Shown one piece after another: positions 44,191 to 53,527 of a stretch of DNA of 64,000 bases. Source of the stretch: Candidatus Accumulibacter propinquus (GTDB lineage Bacteria > Pseudomonadota > Gammaproteobacteria > Burkholderiales > Rhodocyclaceae); the NCBI GenBank assembly GCA_016714935.1, contig JADKBU010000013.1, positions 1 to 64,000 of the forward strand, written 5' to 3'. Each line of letters begins with the position of its first letter. Position 1 is the stretch's first letter. Made by a program: the position numbers and the translations under genes. A model generated the notes under the pieces. The model searched no databases. It was not told the origin of the DNA and saw only the letters and a list, made by a program, of their open reading frames with translations.

Positions 44191-45221
44191 CAGAAGGTGA
44201 AGCCGACGGAATTCTGTCGCTCGCCGAGCGTATCGAGCAGGCGCGCGAGCGGTCGCAACTCGGCGTAGCGCTGGCAGGTTCGGCAGAGGTAGCCGAGCAC
44301 GCGCGGCATGTCCTTGAGGTAGTCGCTTTTGCCGTCGCGGTGGCAAAGGCGTGCAAAGATGCCGAGCACCTTGAGCTGGCGCTGCGCGCCCATCCATTCG
44401 TAATCGCGGTAGAAATCGTGAAAGTCGGCGTGCACCGGCAAGCCAGCCTGGCGTGCCGCTTCCCAGTAGCGGATCACATAGTCCAGTTCCTGGTCCTCGG
44501 GCCACTCGATATAGGCGTCGCGATAGAGCGAAACGAGGTCGTAGGTCAAGGGACCGTACACCGCATCCTGAAAATCGAGGACTCCGGGGTTGGCCGGGAA
44601 TTGCGCAGAACGGTCACCGATGACCATCAGGTTGCGGGAGTGGTAATCGCGATGCACGAAGACCCGCGCTTGCGCCAGATTGTTTTCCAGGATTGCGGCA
44701 AACACGGCGTGCAGCGTAGTCTGGATGCGATCGTCGAGCACCAGACCGAGGTGGCGCGCAAGATACCAGTCGGGGAAGAGTGCGAGTTCGCGCTGCAGCA
44801 AGGCTTGGTCATAGTCGGGAAGGAGCCCGGGACGACTGGCGAGTTGCAGGGCCAGCAGTGCGCTGTTGGCGTCGCGGTAAAGCTGTGGCGCCGCTCGCCT
44901 GTCGGCCATCGCCTGCAGGTAGGTCGTGCTGCCGAGATCCGAGAGCAGCAGAAAGCCCTGCTCAAGGTCCTGCGCCAGGACTTCGGGAACATTTACTCCC
45001 GCTTGTCGGAAAAGCGCCGCAATGTCGACGAAGGGCCGGCAGTCTTCCTTGTCGGGCGGGGCATCCATGATGATCCTGGTCGTTTCGTCCGGCAAGTGGA
45101 CACGAAAATAACGCCGAAAGCTGGCATCGGCCGAGGCGGGTTCGATGCGAAGCTCCTCCTCAGCGAACTGCGGCCGAAACATCTGCTTGATCCAGTCGCT
45201 TAGCAGGGCGGTACGCGGCAT
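44190..45221 (-). CDS. amgK: Anomeric MurNAc/GlcNAc kinase
   Basis: A 343-residue aminoglycoside-phosphotransferase-fold kinase that phosphorylates MurNAc at C1. The catalytic loop FVHRDYHSRNLMV and the metal-binding GVLDFQDAVYGPLTYDLVSL are present, with N-terminal DASFRRYFRVHLP for ATP binding. First gene of amgK-murU-pepP-ubiH-like, divergent from lptD across a 113-bp gap. Confidence 0.93.
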   Translation of the reverse strand: MPRTALLSDWIKQMFRPQFAEEELRIEPASADASFRRYFRVHLPDETTRIIMDAPPDKEDCRPFVDIAALFRQAGVNVPEVLAQDLEQGFLLLSDLGSTTYLQAMADRRAAPQLYRDANSALLALQLASRPGLLPDYDQALLQRELALFPDWYLARHLGLVLDDRIQTTLHAVFAAILENNLAQARVFVHRDYHSRNLMVIGDRSAQFPANPGVLDFQDAVYGPLTYDLVSLYRDAYIEWPEDQELDYVIRYWEAARQAGLPVHADFHDFYRDYEWMGAQRQLKVLGIFARLCHRDGKSDYLKDMPRVLGYLCRTCQRYAELRPLARLLDTLGERQNSVGFTF

Positions 45222-45334
45222 GCCGCTTCTCCTTGGACGATGATGCTAAAATGGCCGGATTCTAGCATCCGACCGCCGCCGCAACGCGCGCTCAGAGACC
45301 ACAAACTGCCGCATCTTTCACTGACCACTCCGGA

Positions 45335-48300
45335 ATGACGTTTCCTTCTCGGCGCAGGCCGCTGACCCTGATCTTCTGCTGCAGTGTTGCCGGCACCTTT
45401 GCCGCCAGCTTCGCTGTACAGGCGCAGGGGCAGCGTGCAGCTCCCTTCCGGGTCGACCCGGTGTTGCTTGGCTTGCCTCCAATGAAGCCGGCGCCGGCTG
45501 CGGTAGCTGCCGAAAAGCCTGCCGTAGAGGCCCGTCCAGTGGCGGCACCGGTCGTCGAGACGAGACCACTGCCGGTTCCCGGAAACTCCGCGCAGGAGCC
45601 TGGTGCTGTGGCAGCCAAGGTTTCGGCGGACGACGCGGCGGCGGTCCTGCAAACTCCGGCAGAGGGGGGGGCTGTCTCCGCAGGCATGCCGCCAGGCTCG
45701 GCCGGGCTACCGCCACAGGTGGCTCCGGCCGCGTCGCCTGTAGAAGCCACCCCGTTGGCGACGCCGGCGACCGAGAGGCAATCACCGGGAGCCGACAGCG
45801 CCAAGTCTGCGACTGACTCCGATCCGAGCAGGATCATGCCGAGCCAGGCGAAGGCGCCTGTCCCTGCTGCGCAGGAAAGCGTTTCGCCGTCGATGGGTCC
45901 GCCGCTGCGCCAGGTTGTGGAACCGCTCGGCCTGTCGCCGTCGCCGGCAGCGCCGCCAGCGGCGGCAAGTGCCCGCAGCGAGTCGCTGGCAACAGGTCGC
46001 CAGAGGGCGTCGGCCGCTGCTGCCCCTGCACGGAGTTCCCAGGAGGCTGCCATCTCATTGAGCGCCGCACAGTCGGTGCCGCCCCTTGAGATCGAAGAGG
46101 CGAACACGCCTGATGATGGGTTGCCCTTGCGTGTGGCGAGGGCGATGCTGCCGCCCCAGGCCGAGAGCAAGGTGCCGCGCCCGGTATTCCTGAACGCGCA
46201 GCGGATCTCCGGCGTCGTCGACCGCGAGGTGCTTGCCGAGGATGAGGCGGAGTTACGCAAGGTAGGCACGGTGTTGACTGCTGATCGCCTGACTTACTGG
46301 CCGGTGGATGACGAGGTCGAGGCCGTCGGCAGCGTCCGCCTGCAGCAGGATGACGACGTGATTTCCGGCCCGAAGGCGCGCCTGAAGCTCGAAGACCAGG
46401 TCGGCTTCTTCGACCAGGCCTCGTACTTCGTTAAACGGCAGTCGGCTCCGACCCGTACTCCGACGGACGACACCGCGGCTGCGCGCTGGACTGCTAACAC
46501 ACCGGATAATGAGTCGGCAACCGGTTTTGCAGCCCCGCGCGCACTGAACATCAAGCCGGGACAGACCAAGGTCAAGACCGCAAAAAAACCGGCAAACGAG
46601 TTGACCGAGGGGCGGGGTGAGGCGGAGCGCATCGATTTCGAAGGGGAAAATCAGCGGCGTCTGACTGCTGCCACCTACACGACGTGCAAGCCCGGCAACG
46701 ACGATTGGTATCTCAGTGTCGGCGACCTGCAACTGGACTACGATAACGACGTTGCCAGTGGTACCGACGGTACGGTTCGCTTCATGGGGGTGCCGATTCT
46801 CCATTCTCCGTGGGTGTCATTTTCGCTCAACAACGAGCGCAAGTCGGGTTTCCTGACGCCGAGTTACGGTTCCAGCAGCGACAATGGGGTCGAGTTTGTC
46901 CTGCCGTACTACTGGAATATCGCGCCGAACATGGATGCGACCATCGACACGCGTATTCTCAGCAAGCGAGGTTTGCAGCTCGGGACCGAATTTCGCTACC
47001 TGAACACGGCCTATGGGGGGATCTACAATAGCAAGGCTGCCGTTGAATACTTGCCCCACGATCGTCTGAGGGATATCGATCGCTGGGGTCTTGGGCTGAC
47101 GCACAGCCAGAATTCGTCGAATGGATTTTCCGGCGCCATCAATTACAGCCGGGTGTCGGACAACTACTACTTTACCGATTTGTCGAGCCAGATCACCAGC
47201 ACCGCGAAGACGCAACTCCTGCAGCAGGGTTTGCTGTCTTACAGTGGTGGCGGATGGTGGGACGTGACCACCAACGTACAGTCCTTCCAGACGCTGCAAC
47301 CCGATCCCCAGAATCCGGTCAGCAAGCCGTATCGTTTGTTGCCCCAGATCACCCTGAACGCGCGTCAACCCGATCTGTACTCCACGGACACGGCACTCTT
47401 CGGGCAATACACCTATTTTGCCCATCCCGACGGCAGCATGGTTGAAGGGCAGAGGATGGTGCTGCAGCCGCAGGTGTCCTTGCCGTACGTCACTCCCGGG
47501 TGGTACGTGATTCCGCGGGTGGCCGCCAATCTTACCCGGTACGCACTCTCGTACCCGAACTCGGGCAGTGTCGGCGATACTTCGATCAGCCGCACGCTGC
47601 CGATTTTCAGCGTCGATTCGGGAATGACCTTCGAGCGGCCGAGCAACTGGTTCGGTCGGGACTATACGCAGACTCTCGAGCCACGCCTGTTCTATCTGAA
47701 CATCCCATACCAGAACCAGAATCAGATCCCGATCTTCGATACCGGTCTGGCGGACTTCAATTTCGCGCAGATCTTTGCCGACAACCAGTTTTCCGGCTGG
47801 GATCGCATCAACAATGCCAACCAGTTGACCGCAGCCGTAAGTTCCCGGCTGATCGACCCGTCCAACGGGAGCGAAATCATGCGCGCAATGGTCGGGCAGC
47901 GGTTCAACTTCACTGACGAAAAGGTGTCGCTGCCAGGCAGCGTGCCCCCGCAAAAAGGCGACCGATCCGATTTCCTGGCCGCTTTCAGCGGCCAGTTGTT
48001 ACCCCGGCTGTACGCGGACGCCGCTCTGCAGTACGACCCCAGCGACCAGCAGTTTCAACGCTACGCGATCGGGGCGCGTTACGTGCCCGAAGCGGGCAAG
48101 GTGCTCAATGCGACCTACAGTTACAACAGCGAGGCGGCGATTCCGATCAATCAGGTCGACCTTTCCGGTCAGTGGCCGATCAACTCCCGCTGGCAGGCGG
48201 TCGGCCGTTACAACTACTCGTTTACCAATTCCCTGCCGGTCGAGATCATCGGCGGGCTGGAGTACAACGCGGGGTGCTGGGTGGTACGTACGGTAGCCCA

Positions 48301-48466
48301 CCGGATTCAGACCACCCAGGCCAACTCGACGACACAGTTCTTCGTGCAACTGGAATTGAATGGCTTCGCGAGCATTGGCTCGAATCCGCTGAGTATTCTC
48401 CATCGCCGGATTCCGGGCTACGCGGTCGGTCCGGCTTTGAGCGACCCGGCCCTGGCCGAACGGTAG
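45335..48466 (+). CDS. lptD: LPS-assembly protein LptD, with long N-terminal extension
   Basis: Outer-membrane barrel that inserts lipopolysaccharide with LptE. Signal peptide at 1-30 (LIFCCSVAGTFAASFAVQAQ). Residues about 31-285 are a proline-, alanine- and serine-rich low-complexity segment. The OstA-like jellyroll starts near 286 (FLNAQRISGVVDREVLAEDE) and is interrupted by an insertion at about 368-430 before YTTCKPGNDDWYL. The barrel fills the rest. At 1043 residues it is well above the usual 750-850. Cysteines near 451 and in YNAGCWVVRT could form the periplasmic disulfide. It heads lptD-surA-pdxA-rsmA. Confidence 0.93.
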   Translation: MTFPSRRRPLTLIFCCSVAGTFAASFAVQAQGQRAAPFRVDPVLLGLPPMKPAPAAVAAEKPAVEARPVAAPVVETRPLPVPGNSAQEPGAVAAKVSADDAAAVLQTPAEGGAVSAGMPPGSAGLPPQVAPAASPVEATPLATPATERQSPGADSAKSATDSDPSRIMPSQAKAPVPAAQESVSPSMGPPLRQVVEPLGLSPSPAAPPAAASARSESLATGRQRASAAAAPARSSQEAAISLSAAQSVPPLEIEEANTPDDGLPLRVARAMLPPQAESKVPRPVFLNAQRISGVVDREVLAEDEAELRKVGTVLTADRLTYWPVDDEVEAVGSVRLQQDDDVISGPKARLKLEDQVGFFDQASYFVKRQSAPTRTPTDDTAAARWTANTPDNESATGFAAPRALNIKPGQTKVKTAKKPANELTEGRGEAERIDFEGENQRRLTAATYTTCKPGNDDWYLSVGDLQLDYDNDVASGTDGTVRFMGVPILHSPWVSFSLNNERKSGFLTPSYGSSSDNGVEFVLPYYWNIAPNMDATIDTRILSKRGLQLGTEFRYLNTAYGGIYNSKAAVEYLPHDRLRDIDRWGLGLTHSQNSSNGFSGAINYSRVSDNYYFTDLSSQITSTAKTQLLQQGLLSYSGGGWWDVTTNVQSFQTLQPDPQNPVSKPYRLLPQITLNARQPDLYSTDTALFGQYTYFAHPDGSMVEGQRMVLQPQVSLPYVTPGWYVIPRVAANLTRYALSYPNSGSVGDTSISRTLPIFSVDSGMTFERPSNWFGRDYTQTLEPRLFYLNIPYQNQNQIPIFDTGLADFNFAQIFADNQFSGWDRINNANQLTAAVSSRLIDPSNGSEIMRAMVGQRFNFTDEKVSLPGSVPPQKGDRSDFLAAFSGQLLPRLYADAALQYDPSDQQFQRYAIGARYVPEAGKVLNATYSYNSEAAIPINQVDLSGQWPINSRWQAVGRYNYSFTNSLPVEIIGGLEYNAGCWVVRTVAHRIQTTQANSTTQFFVQLELNGFASIGSNPLSILHRRIPGYAVGPALSDPALAER

Positions 48467-48476
48467 GTTAAAGGAC

Positions 48477-49781
48477 ATGACGTTTCTACTTCGCTCGATA
48501 CTTTTCTGCGCCTGCCTGGTCGGACTGGCGTCGGCACAAACGCGGACGCCGGCCCAGCCGATTCCTGTTGACCGTATCGTCGCCGTGGTCAACGACGAGG
48601 TGATCACCCTCTACGAATTGCGTTCGCGTCTCGACTCGGCGCTGGGGCAATTGCAGCGACAGGGGATGCCGCTACCGCCGCGCGATGTGCTGGAAAAACA
48701 GATGCTCGAACGCCTGGTGATCGACAAGGTGCAGTTGCAGCAGGCACGCGACATGGGTTTGCGCGTCGATGACGGACAACTTGAGCAGGCACTGCAACGC
48801 ATTGCCGCGGGCAACAACCTGTCGCTCAGTCAGTTTCGGGCAGCACTGGAAAAGGACGGCATCACCTTTGCAAGCTTTCGCGAGGAGATTCGTTCCGAAA
48901 TGACGATTGCCCGGGTCCGCGAGCGTGAGGTGGAGAGCAAGATCTTCATTTCCGACGGCGAGATCGACAACTACCTGGCCAGTGCATCCGGCCTGGGCAG
49001 CGCGGGGGAAGAGTATCAGCTTGCGCATATTCTGTTGCGTGCACCCGAGTCGGCGAGTCCGGAACAGATCCAGAAGCTGCGTGCCAAGGCCGACCAGGTC
49101 CTTGAGCGGTTGAGCAAAGGAGAGGATTTTGCGCAGCTCGCGGCGGCCTATTCCGATGCTCCGGACGGTCTGAAGGGCGGCAATCTTGGATGGCGTTCGC
49201 TGGACCGGTTGCCGGCCATGTTCGCCGAGGTAGGGGTGACGCTGAAGGTCGGCGAGGTATCACCGGTTCTGCGCAGTTCGAACGGTTTCCATCTGATCAA
49301 GCTGCTGGCCAAACGAGGCGGCGCCGCTGCACAGGCCGTCGAGCAAACGCATGCGCGGCATATCCTCATCAAGGTCAACGAAGTGGTGTCGGAGTCCGAG
49401 GCCCGGCACAAACTGGAGGGTCTGCGCGAACGGGTCAAGCACGGTGAAAGCTTCGCCGAACTGGCCAAACTTTTCTCGCAGGACGGGTCGGCATCAAAAG
49501 GCGGGGATCTCGGCTGGATTTATCCCGGCGACACCGTTCCGGAGTTCGAACGAGCGATGAACCTCCTGGCTCCAGGAGAACTCAGTCAACCGGTCCAGTC
49601 GCCGTTCGGTTTCCATTTGATCGAGGTCCTTGAACGTCGTGTCCAGGACGTATCGAGCGAGCGTCAACGCGCCGCGGCGCGTCAGGCCCTGCGTGAACGC
49701 AAACGCGACGAGGCCTACCAGGACTGGCTGCGCCAGGCCCGCGATCGGGCCTACGTCGAGCTTCGGCTGGAGGAACGTTGA
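48477..49781 (+). CDS. surA: Periplasmic chaperone and peptidyl-prolyl isomerase SurA
   Basis: Folds outer-membrane proteins, LptD among them. The 434-residue precursor has a signal peptide (about 20 residues, ending SAQ), the N-terminal chaperone region (VDRIVAVVNDEVITLYELRS) and two parvulin domains (YQLAHILLRAPESASPEQIQ; THARHILIKVNEVVSESEAR) each with the GGDLGW or GGNLGW motif. It starts 10 bp after lptD. Confidence 0.96.
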   Translation: MTFLLRSILFCACLVGLASAQTRTPAQPIPVDRIVAVVNDEVITLYELRSRLDSALGQLQRQGMPLPPRDVLEKQMLERLVIDKVQLQQARDMGLRVDDGQLEQALQRIAAGNNLSLSQFRAALEKDGITFASFREEIRSEMTIARVREREVESKIFISDGEIDNYLASASGLGSAGEEYQLAHILLRAPESASPEQIQKLRAKADQVLERLSKGEDFAQLAAAYSDAPDGLKGGNLGWRSLDRLPAMFAEVGVTLKVGEVSPVLRSSNGFHLIKLLAKRGGAAAQAVEQTHARHILIKVNEVVSESEARHKLEGLRERVKHGESFAELAKLFSQDGSASKGGDLGWIYPGDTVPEFERAMNLLAPGELSQPVQSPFGFHLIEVLERRVQDVSSERQRAAARQALRERKRDEAYQDWLRQARDRAYVELRLEER

Positions 49782-50788
49782 GCGGCTTGTCGCCGACGAT
49801 TGCCGTCACGACCGGTGATCCAGCCGGTATCGGCCCCGATATCTGCCTGCGTCTCCTCGATGACGCGCGTGCGCCGCACTTTGGCGCACGCATCGTGGTG
49901 TTGGCGGACCGTTCGCTACTTGCGGAACGGTCCGCGGCGTTGAACCTGACCGTCAGTCTGCGCGACTGGAATCCGTCGTTGCCGGCGCAGCCAGGCACTC
50001 TCGACGTGCTGCACCTGCCATTGTCTGCCGCGGCCCGGCCAGGCTGCCTTGACCCCGCCAATGCGCCGTACGTGCTGGCCCTGCTCGACCGAGCCCTGGC
50101 CGGTTGCCAAAGTGGAGAATTTGCCGCGATGGTCACTGCGCCGGTGCACAAGGGGGTGATCAACGATGCCGGTATTCCCTTCTCCGGCCATACCGAATAC
50201 CTGGCCGAGCGGACGGGCACGCGTCGGGTGGTGATGATGCTGGCCGGCGGTGGCCTGCGGGTGGCCCTGGTGACCACGCATCTGCCGCTGAAGGACGTGC
50301 CGGCTGCGGTGACGCGCACCGCGGTCGACCAGACCTTGCGCATCCTGCATCGTGAGATGGGGCAAAAATACGGCATCCCGCGGCCACGCATCCTGGTGGC
50401 CGGGCTCAATCCACACGCTGGTGAGGGCGGCTACCTGGGGCGAGAGGAAATCGAAGTGATTACCCCGGTGCTTGACCATCTGCGGAGTGAACTGGGGATG
50501 ACCCTGCTCGGGCCGCTACCGGCCGACACCATGTTCTCGCCGCCAGTCCTCGCACGCGGCGATTGTGTGCTCGCGATGTACCATGATCAGGGCCTGACTG
50601 CCCTCAAATACGCGAGTTTTGGGCACGGCATCAACGTCACGCTGGGCCTGCCGATCATTCGTACCTCGGTTGACCACGGCACCGCGCTTGAACTGGCGGG
50701 CAGCGGGCAGGCCGACCCAGGCAGCCTGTTCGTGGCCATCGAGCAGGCCATCGCCATGGCCGGGCGAGGTCGCAGCCTTCAAGGCTGA
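49778..50788 (+). CDS. pdxA: 4-hydroxythreonine-4-phosphate dehydrogenase
   Basis: NAD-dependent enzyme supplying 3-amino-2-oxopropyl phosphate to PdxJ in vitamin B6 synthesis. The N-terminal TIAVTTGDPAGIGPDI, MVTAPVHKGVINDAGIPFSG with the metal histidine in SGHTEYL, and AMYHDQGLTALKYASFG are family motifs. The start is TTG at 49778, 5 nt after GGAGG and overlapping the surA stop by 4 bp (TTGA). 336 residues. Confidence 0.95.
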   Translation: MSGLSPTIAVTTGDPAGIGPDICLRLLDDARAPHFGARIVVLADRSLLAERSAALNLTVSLRDWNPSLPAQPGTLDVLHLPLSAAARPGCLDPANAPYVLALLDRALAGCQSGEFAAMVTAPVHKGVINDAGIPFSGHTEYLAERTGTRRVVMMLAGGGLRVALVTTHLPLKDVPAAVTRTAVDQTLRILHREMGQKYGIPRPRILVAGLNPHAGEGGYLGREEIEVITPVLDHLRSELGMTLLGPLPADTMFSPPVLARGDCVLAMYHDQGLTALKYASFGHGINVTLGLPIIRTSVDHGTALELAGSGQADPGSLFVAIEQAIAMAGRGRSLQG

Positions 50789-50792
50789 GCGC

Positions 50793-51572
50793 ATGCCACC
50801 GCACCTCGCGCGCAAGCGCTTTGGCCAGCACTTCCTGGTCGATCAAAAGATCATTGCCGATATCGTCGATTTGCTCGCTGTGCGACGGGACGACCTGCTG
50901 GTCGAAATTGGTCCTGGTCTGGGCGCCTTGACCACTCCGCTGTTGAGGCGCCTCGACCACCTGCAGGTCGTCGAGATTGACCGTGACATCATCGCTCGGC
51001 TCCGGCAGGGGTTTTCGCCAGAGAAACTGACCGTGCACGCGGGTGATGCCCTGGTCTTCGATTTTGGCCAGTTGGCCAGAGACGCCGGATCCGGCCTGCG
51101 AGTTGTCGGCAATCTTCCGTACAACATCTCGACGCCGCTGCTTTTTCACTTGGCAGGTTTTGCCCACTGCGTACGCGACATGCATTTCATGCTGCAGAAG
51201 GAAGTCGTCGAGCGGATGGTTGCGCGACCAGGGGGCCGCGAGTTCGGGCGCCTGTCGGTGATGCTGCAATACCGCTTCGTCATGGACCGGCTGCTCGATG
51301 TGCCACCGGAGGCGTTCAATCCTGTCCCCAGGGTGCACTCGGCAGTGGTTCGCCTGCTTCCCCGGCCAGCAGCGGAATTGTCAGCGCACGACGAAAAGCA
51401 GTTCGCTGCGCTGGTTTCGGCAGCCTTCGCGCAGCGGCGCAAGATGCTGCGCAACAGCTTGCGGGGCTTGCTCGACGACGCTCGTCTGGAAGCGCTCGGC
51501 GTTTCGCCGACCTGTCGTGCCGAGGACCTGTCGGTCGAGGACTATATCCGCCTGGTCAATGCAATGGCCTGA
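50793..51572 (+). CDS. rsmA: 16S rRNA (adenine1518/1519-N6)-dimethyltransferase
   Basis: KsgA, dimethylates two adenosines in helix 45 late in 30S assembly. The 259-residue protein begins ARKRFGQHFLVD, has the SAM motif LVEIGPGLGALT, the catalytic VVGNLPYNISTPLLF and C-terminal FAQRRKMLRNSLRG. ATG 50793 lies 4 bp after the pdxA stop. Confidence 0.97.
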   Translation: MPPHLARKRFGQHFLVDQKIIADIVDLLAVRRDDLLVEIGPGLGALTTPLLRRLDHLQVVEIDRDIIARLRQGFSPEKLTVHAGDALVFDFGQLARDAGSGLRVVGNLPYNISTPLLFHLAGFAHCVRDMHFMLQKEVVERMVARPGGREFGRLSVMLQYRFVMDRLLDVPPEAFNPVPRVHSAVVRLLPRPAAELSAHDEKQFAALVSAAFAQRRKMLRNSLRGLLDDARLEALGVSPTCRAEDLSVEDYIRLVNAMA

Positions 51573-51624
51573 AATAAAAAACGGCTTCCCGCAGCGGCAC
51601 GCAGTTGGCTGGCCGCCGTGGAAC

Positions 51625-51822
51625 CTAGCCCTCCTTCCTGATCGGGCAGGTGTTCATGCCGAGCAGCGAGTAAGCCGGGCAGACGCCGAACAGGCCGGTC
51701 AGCAGTGGCACCACACCGATCCAGCCCCAGGCGCCAACGACGCCAAGGGCGGCCATGGCGATGAGCGCAATGCCGACGACGACCCGCAGGATCTTGTCGA
51801 TACCACCGACGTTTGTTTTCAT
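51625..51822 (-). CDS. DUF2892 (YgaP-like) small membrane protein
   Basis: A 65-residue protein with two helices (ILRVVVGIALIAMAALGVVG and WIGVVPLLTGLFGVCPAYSLLG) and the family ending NTCPIRKEG. KTNVGGIDK at the start is typical. ATG 51822 has GGAG 7 nt upstream. It lies just downstream of a Crp/Fnr regulator gene and has a Crp-like palindrome before it, suggesting control by that regulator. Function unknown. Confidence 0.9.
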   Translation of the reverse strand: MKTNVGGIDKILRVVVGIALIAMAALGVVGAWGWIGVVPLLTGLFGVCPAYSLLGMNTCPIRKEG

Positions 51823-51885
51823 GATGAGCTCCATTAGAGTTTGTGAGTGACGGTGCCAGACTACGCACCTGTCGCCGCCGAGTAT

Positions 51886-51901
51886 GTAACTCAGGTCACA
51901 C
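51886..51901 (-). promoter_or_regulatory. Crp/Fnr-type operator before the DUF2892 gene
   Basis: Read on the minus strand TGTGACCTGAGTTACA fits TGTGA-N6-TCACA at 9 of 10 arm positions. Its centre (51893.5) would be at -41.5 if transcription starts near 51852, with TAGTCT (51859-51864) as a weak -10, a class II layout. It lies between the regulator's stop and the start of its likely target. Confidence 0.5.
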
Positions 51902-51915
51902 AGACTCCAGTCGCC

Positions 51916-52593
51916 TCAGCGATTGATTTCCGCCACTTGCTGCAATCCCGTCCGGTCGATCACGGTAATCTGTTCACGAGCGAGCATGACCAGTCCCTGC
52001 GCTGCGAAGCCCTTGAGCAAGCGGCTGACAATCTCCCGCACGCTGCCGAGTTCTTCGGCCAGATGCTGGTGGGTGGCATGGATGACCCCAGCCTTGGCCA
52101 GCAGCAGTTTGGCCAGGCGCTGGTCGAGACGCTGAAAAGCGACCTCCTCGACCAGTTCCATCAACTCGGCGATACGTTCGCCAAAAAGGTGGAAAACGAA
52201 GTCGCGAAAGGCACGATTGTCGTCGATCAGTCTGTCGAACATCGCGGTCGGCAGCAGCAATAGCGAGAGTGGCGTTTCGGCTATCCCTCGTGCCGAGTAG
52301 GGGCTGCGTGCGAGCAGGCAACTCGACGTGATGATGCACGACTCGCCAGGCTCAACGCGGTAGAGCAGCAATTCGCGGCCGGTGGCCGTGCTCTTCACCA
52401 CCTTGATCGTGCCTTCGAGAATCAGCGGGAATCCGAAGCAGTTCTGCCGCTCGGCGAATACCTGGGCGCCGGCTGGCAGCTTGAGCAAGGCCGTCGCCCG
52501 GCAGACGGCTGCCAGTTGCTCAGCGGACAGGGAGTGCAACGGCGGGTACAGCGCCAGCAGCGTTTGCGGGAGTTCGTCCTGGGGCGTGTCCAT
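51916..52593 (-). CDS. Crp/Fnr family transcriptional regulator
   Basis: A 225-residue regulator with an N-terminal cyclic-nucleotide-binding-like beta roll (LPAGAQVFAERQNCFGFPLI, GRELLLYRVEPGESCI), a long dimer helix and a C-terminal winged helix (TLATHQHLAEELGSVR-type, here ATHQHLAEELGSVREIVSRL). Two cysteines in GESCIITSSCLLA recur in this subgroup; no N-terminal Fnr cysteine cluster is present, so oxygen sensing by an iron-sulfur cluster is unlikely. ATG 52593 shares a base with the exonuclease stop (TGATG). Confidence 0.88.
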   Translation of the reverse strand: MDTPQDELPQTLLALYPPLHSLSAEQLAAVCRATALLKLPAGAQVFAERQNCFGFPLILEGTIKVVKSTATGRELLLYRVEPGESCIITSSCLLARSPYSARGIAETPLSLLLLPTAMFDRLIDDNRAFRDFVFHLFGERIAELMELVEEVAFQRLDQRLAKLLLAKAGVIHATHQHLAEELGSVREIVSRLLKGFAAQGLVMLAREQITVIDRTGLQQVAEINR

Positions 52594-53360
52594 CAATCGG
52601 CGATTTCTGCAGTCACCGGCGCGTGGTCGGAGGGCCGCTCCAGCTTGCGCAATTCGCGGCTGATCCCGGCCGCCGTGCAGCGCTCGGCAAGCACTTCGGA
52701 AAGCAGGATGTGGTCGATCCGCAGCCCCTGGTTCTTCTGGAAACCGAGCATGCGGTAGTCCCACCACGAAAAGCTCTTCGCGGGCTGCTCGAAAAGGCGG
52801 AAGCTGTCTTTCAGGCCGAGAGCCAGCAAGCGCTGGAAAGCTGCACGCTCTGGCGCCGAACACAGGATTTGTCCTGCCCAGGCGAGCGGATCGTGGACGT
52901 CCCGATCCTCTGGTGCGATGTTGAAATCGCCGGCCAGGACCACCCGCGGATTGACCGCGCGTGCATCCGCGATCCACCGGGTGAGTCCATCCAGCCATTC
53001 GAGCTTGTAAGCATATTTGTCGCTGCCGATCGCCTGCCCGTTGGGGACGTACGCGCAGACGACGCAGACGCCGCGGACTGTGGCGGCAAGAAGGCGCCTC
53101 TGTTGGTCCGGGTACAGCGGGTTGCCGTAGACGATATCGGTTGGGCATTCCTTCGCCAGCAGGGCAACGCCGTTGTAGGTCTTCTGTCCGGAAAATACGA
53201 CATGATAGCCCGCGGCCTCGATTTCCTGCCTCGGAAAATGCGGATCATCGAGCTTCGTTTCCTGCAGGCAAACGATGTCCGGTTGCTCTGCCGCGACCCA
53301 GGCAAGCAGTTGCGGAAGCCGAACCTTGAGGGAGTTGACGTTCCAGGTTGCGATTTTCAT
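52593..53360 (-). CDS. xthA: Exodeoxyribonuclease III
   Basis: A 255-residue AP endonuclease and 3'-5' exonuclease of the exonuclease III family. Catalytic motifs seen: IATWNVNSLKVRLP, VCLQETKLDD, AGDFNIAPEDRDVHDP, and the late RIDHILLSE and ERPSDHAPVTAEI. ATG at 53360 gives the standard N-terminus; a longer in-frame extension is not conserved. Confidence 0.95.
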   Translation of the reverse strand: MKIATWNVNSLKVRLPQLLAWVAAEQPDIVCLQETKLDDPHFPRQEIEAAGYHVVFSGQKTYNGVALLAKECPTDIVYGNPLYPDQQRRLLAATVRGVCVVCAYVPNGQAIGSDKYAYKLEWLDGLTRWIADARAVNPRVVLAGDFNIAPEDRDVHDPLAWAGQILCSAPERAAFQRLLALGLKDSFRLFEQPAKSFSWWDYRMLGFQKNQGLRIDHILLSEVLAERCTAAGISRELRKLERPSDHAPVTAEIAD

Positions 53361-53527
53361 CGGTGATCCAACCCAACTGAAGGGTTTTCCGGAAAGTGGG
53401 CGTGTGGCCCACGCGAACTGCTGGCCGCCGTCAGAAATCCTGTACCGAAGGCCTGAATATTGCTGGCCCGGACTGACGCACAGCAAGCCACCACAGCCAA
53501 GTTCATGATTGCTTGAACAAGTATGTT

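Noticed and set aside
45233..45252. Promoter for lptD from TTGGAC and TAAAAT
   Set aside because: The hexamers are only 8 bp apart, too close for a sigma-70 promoter.
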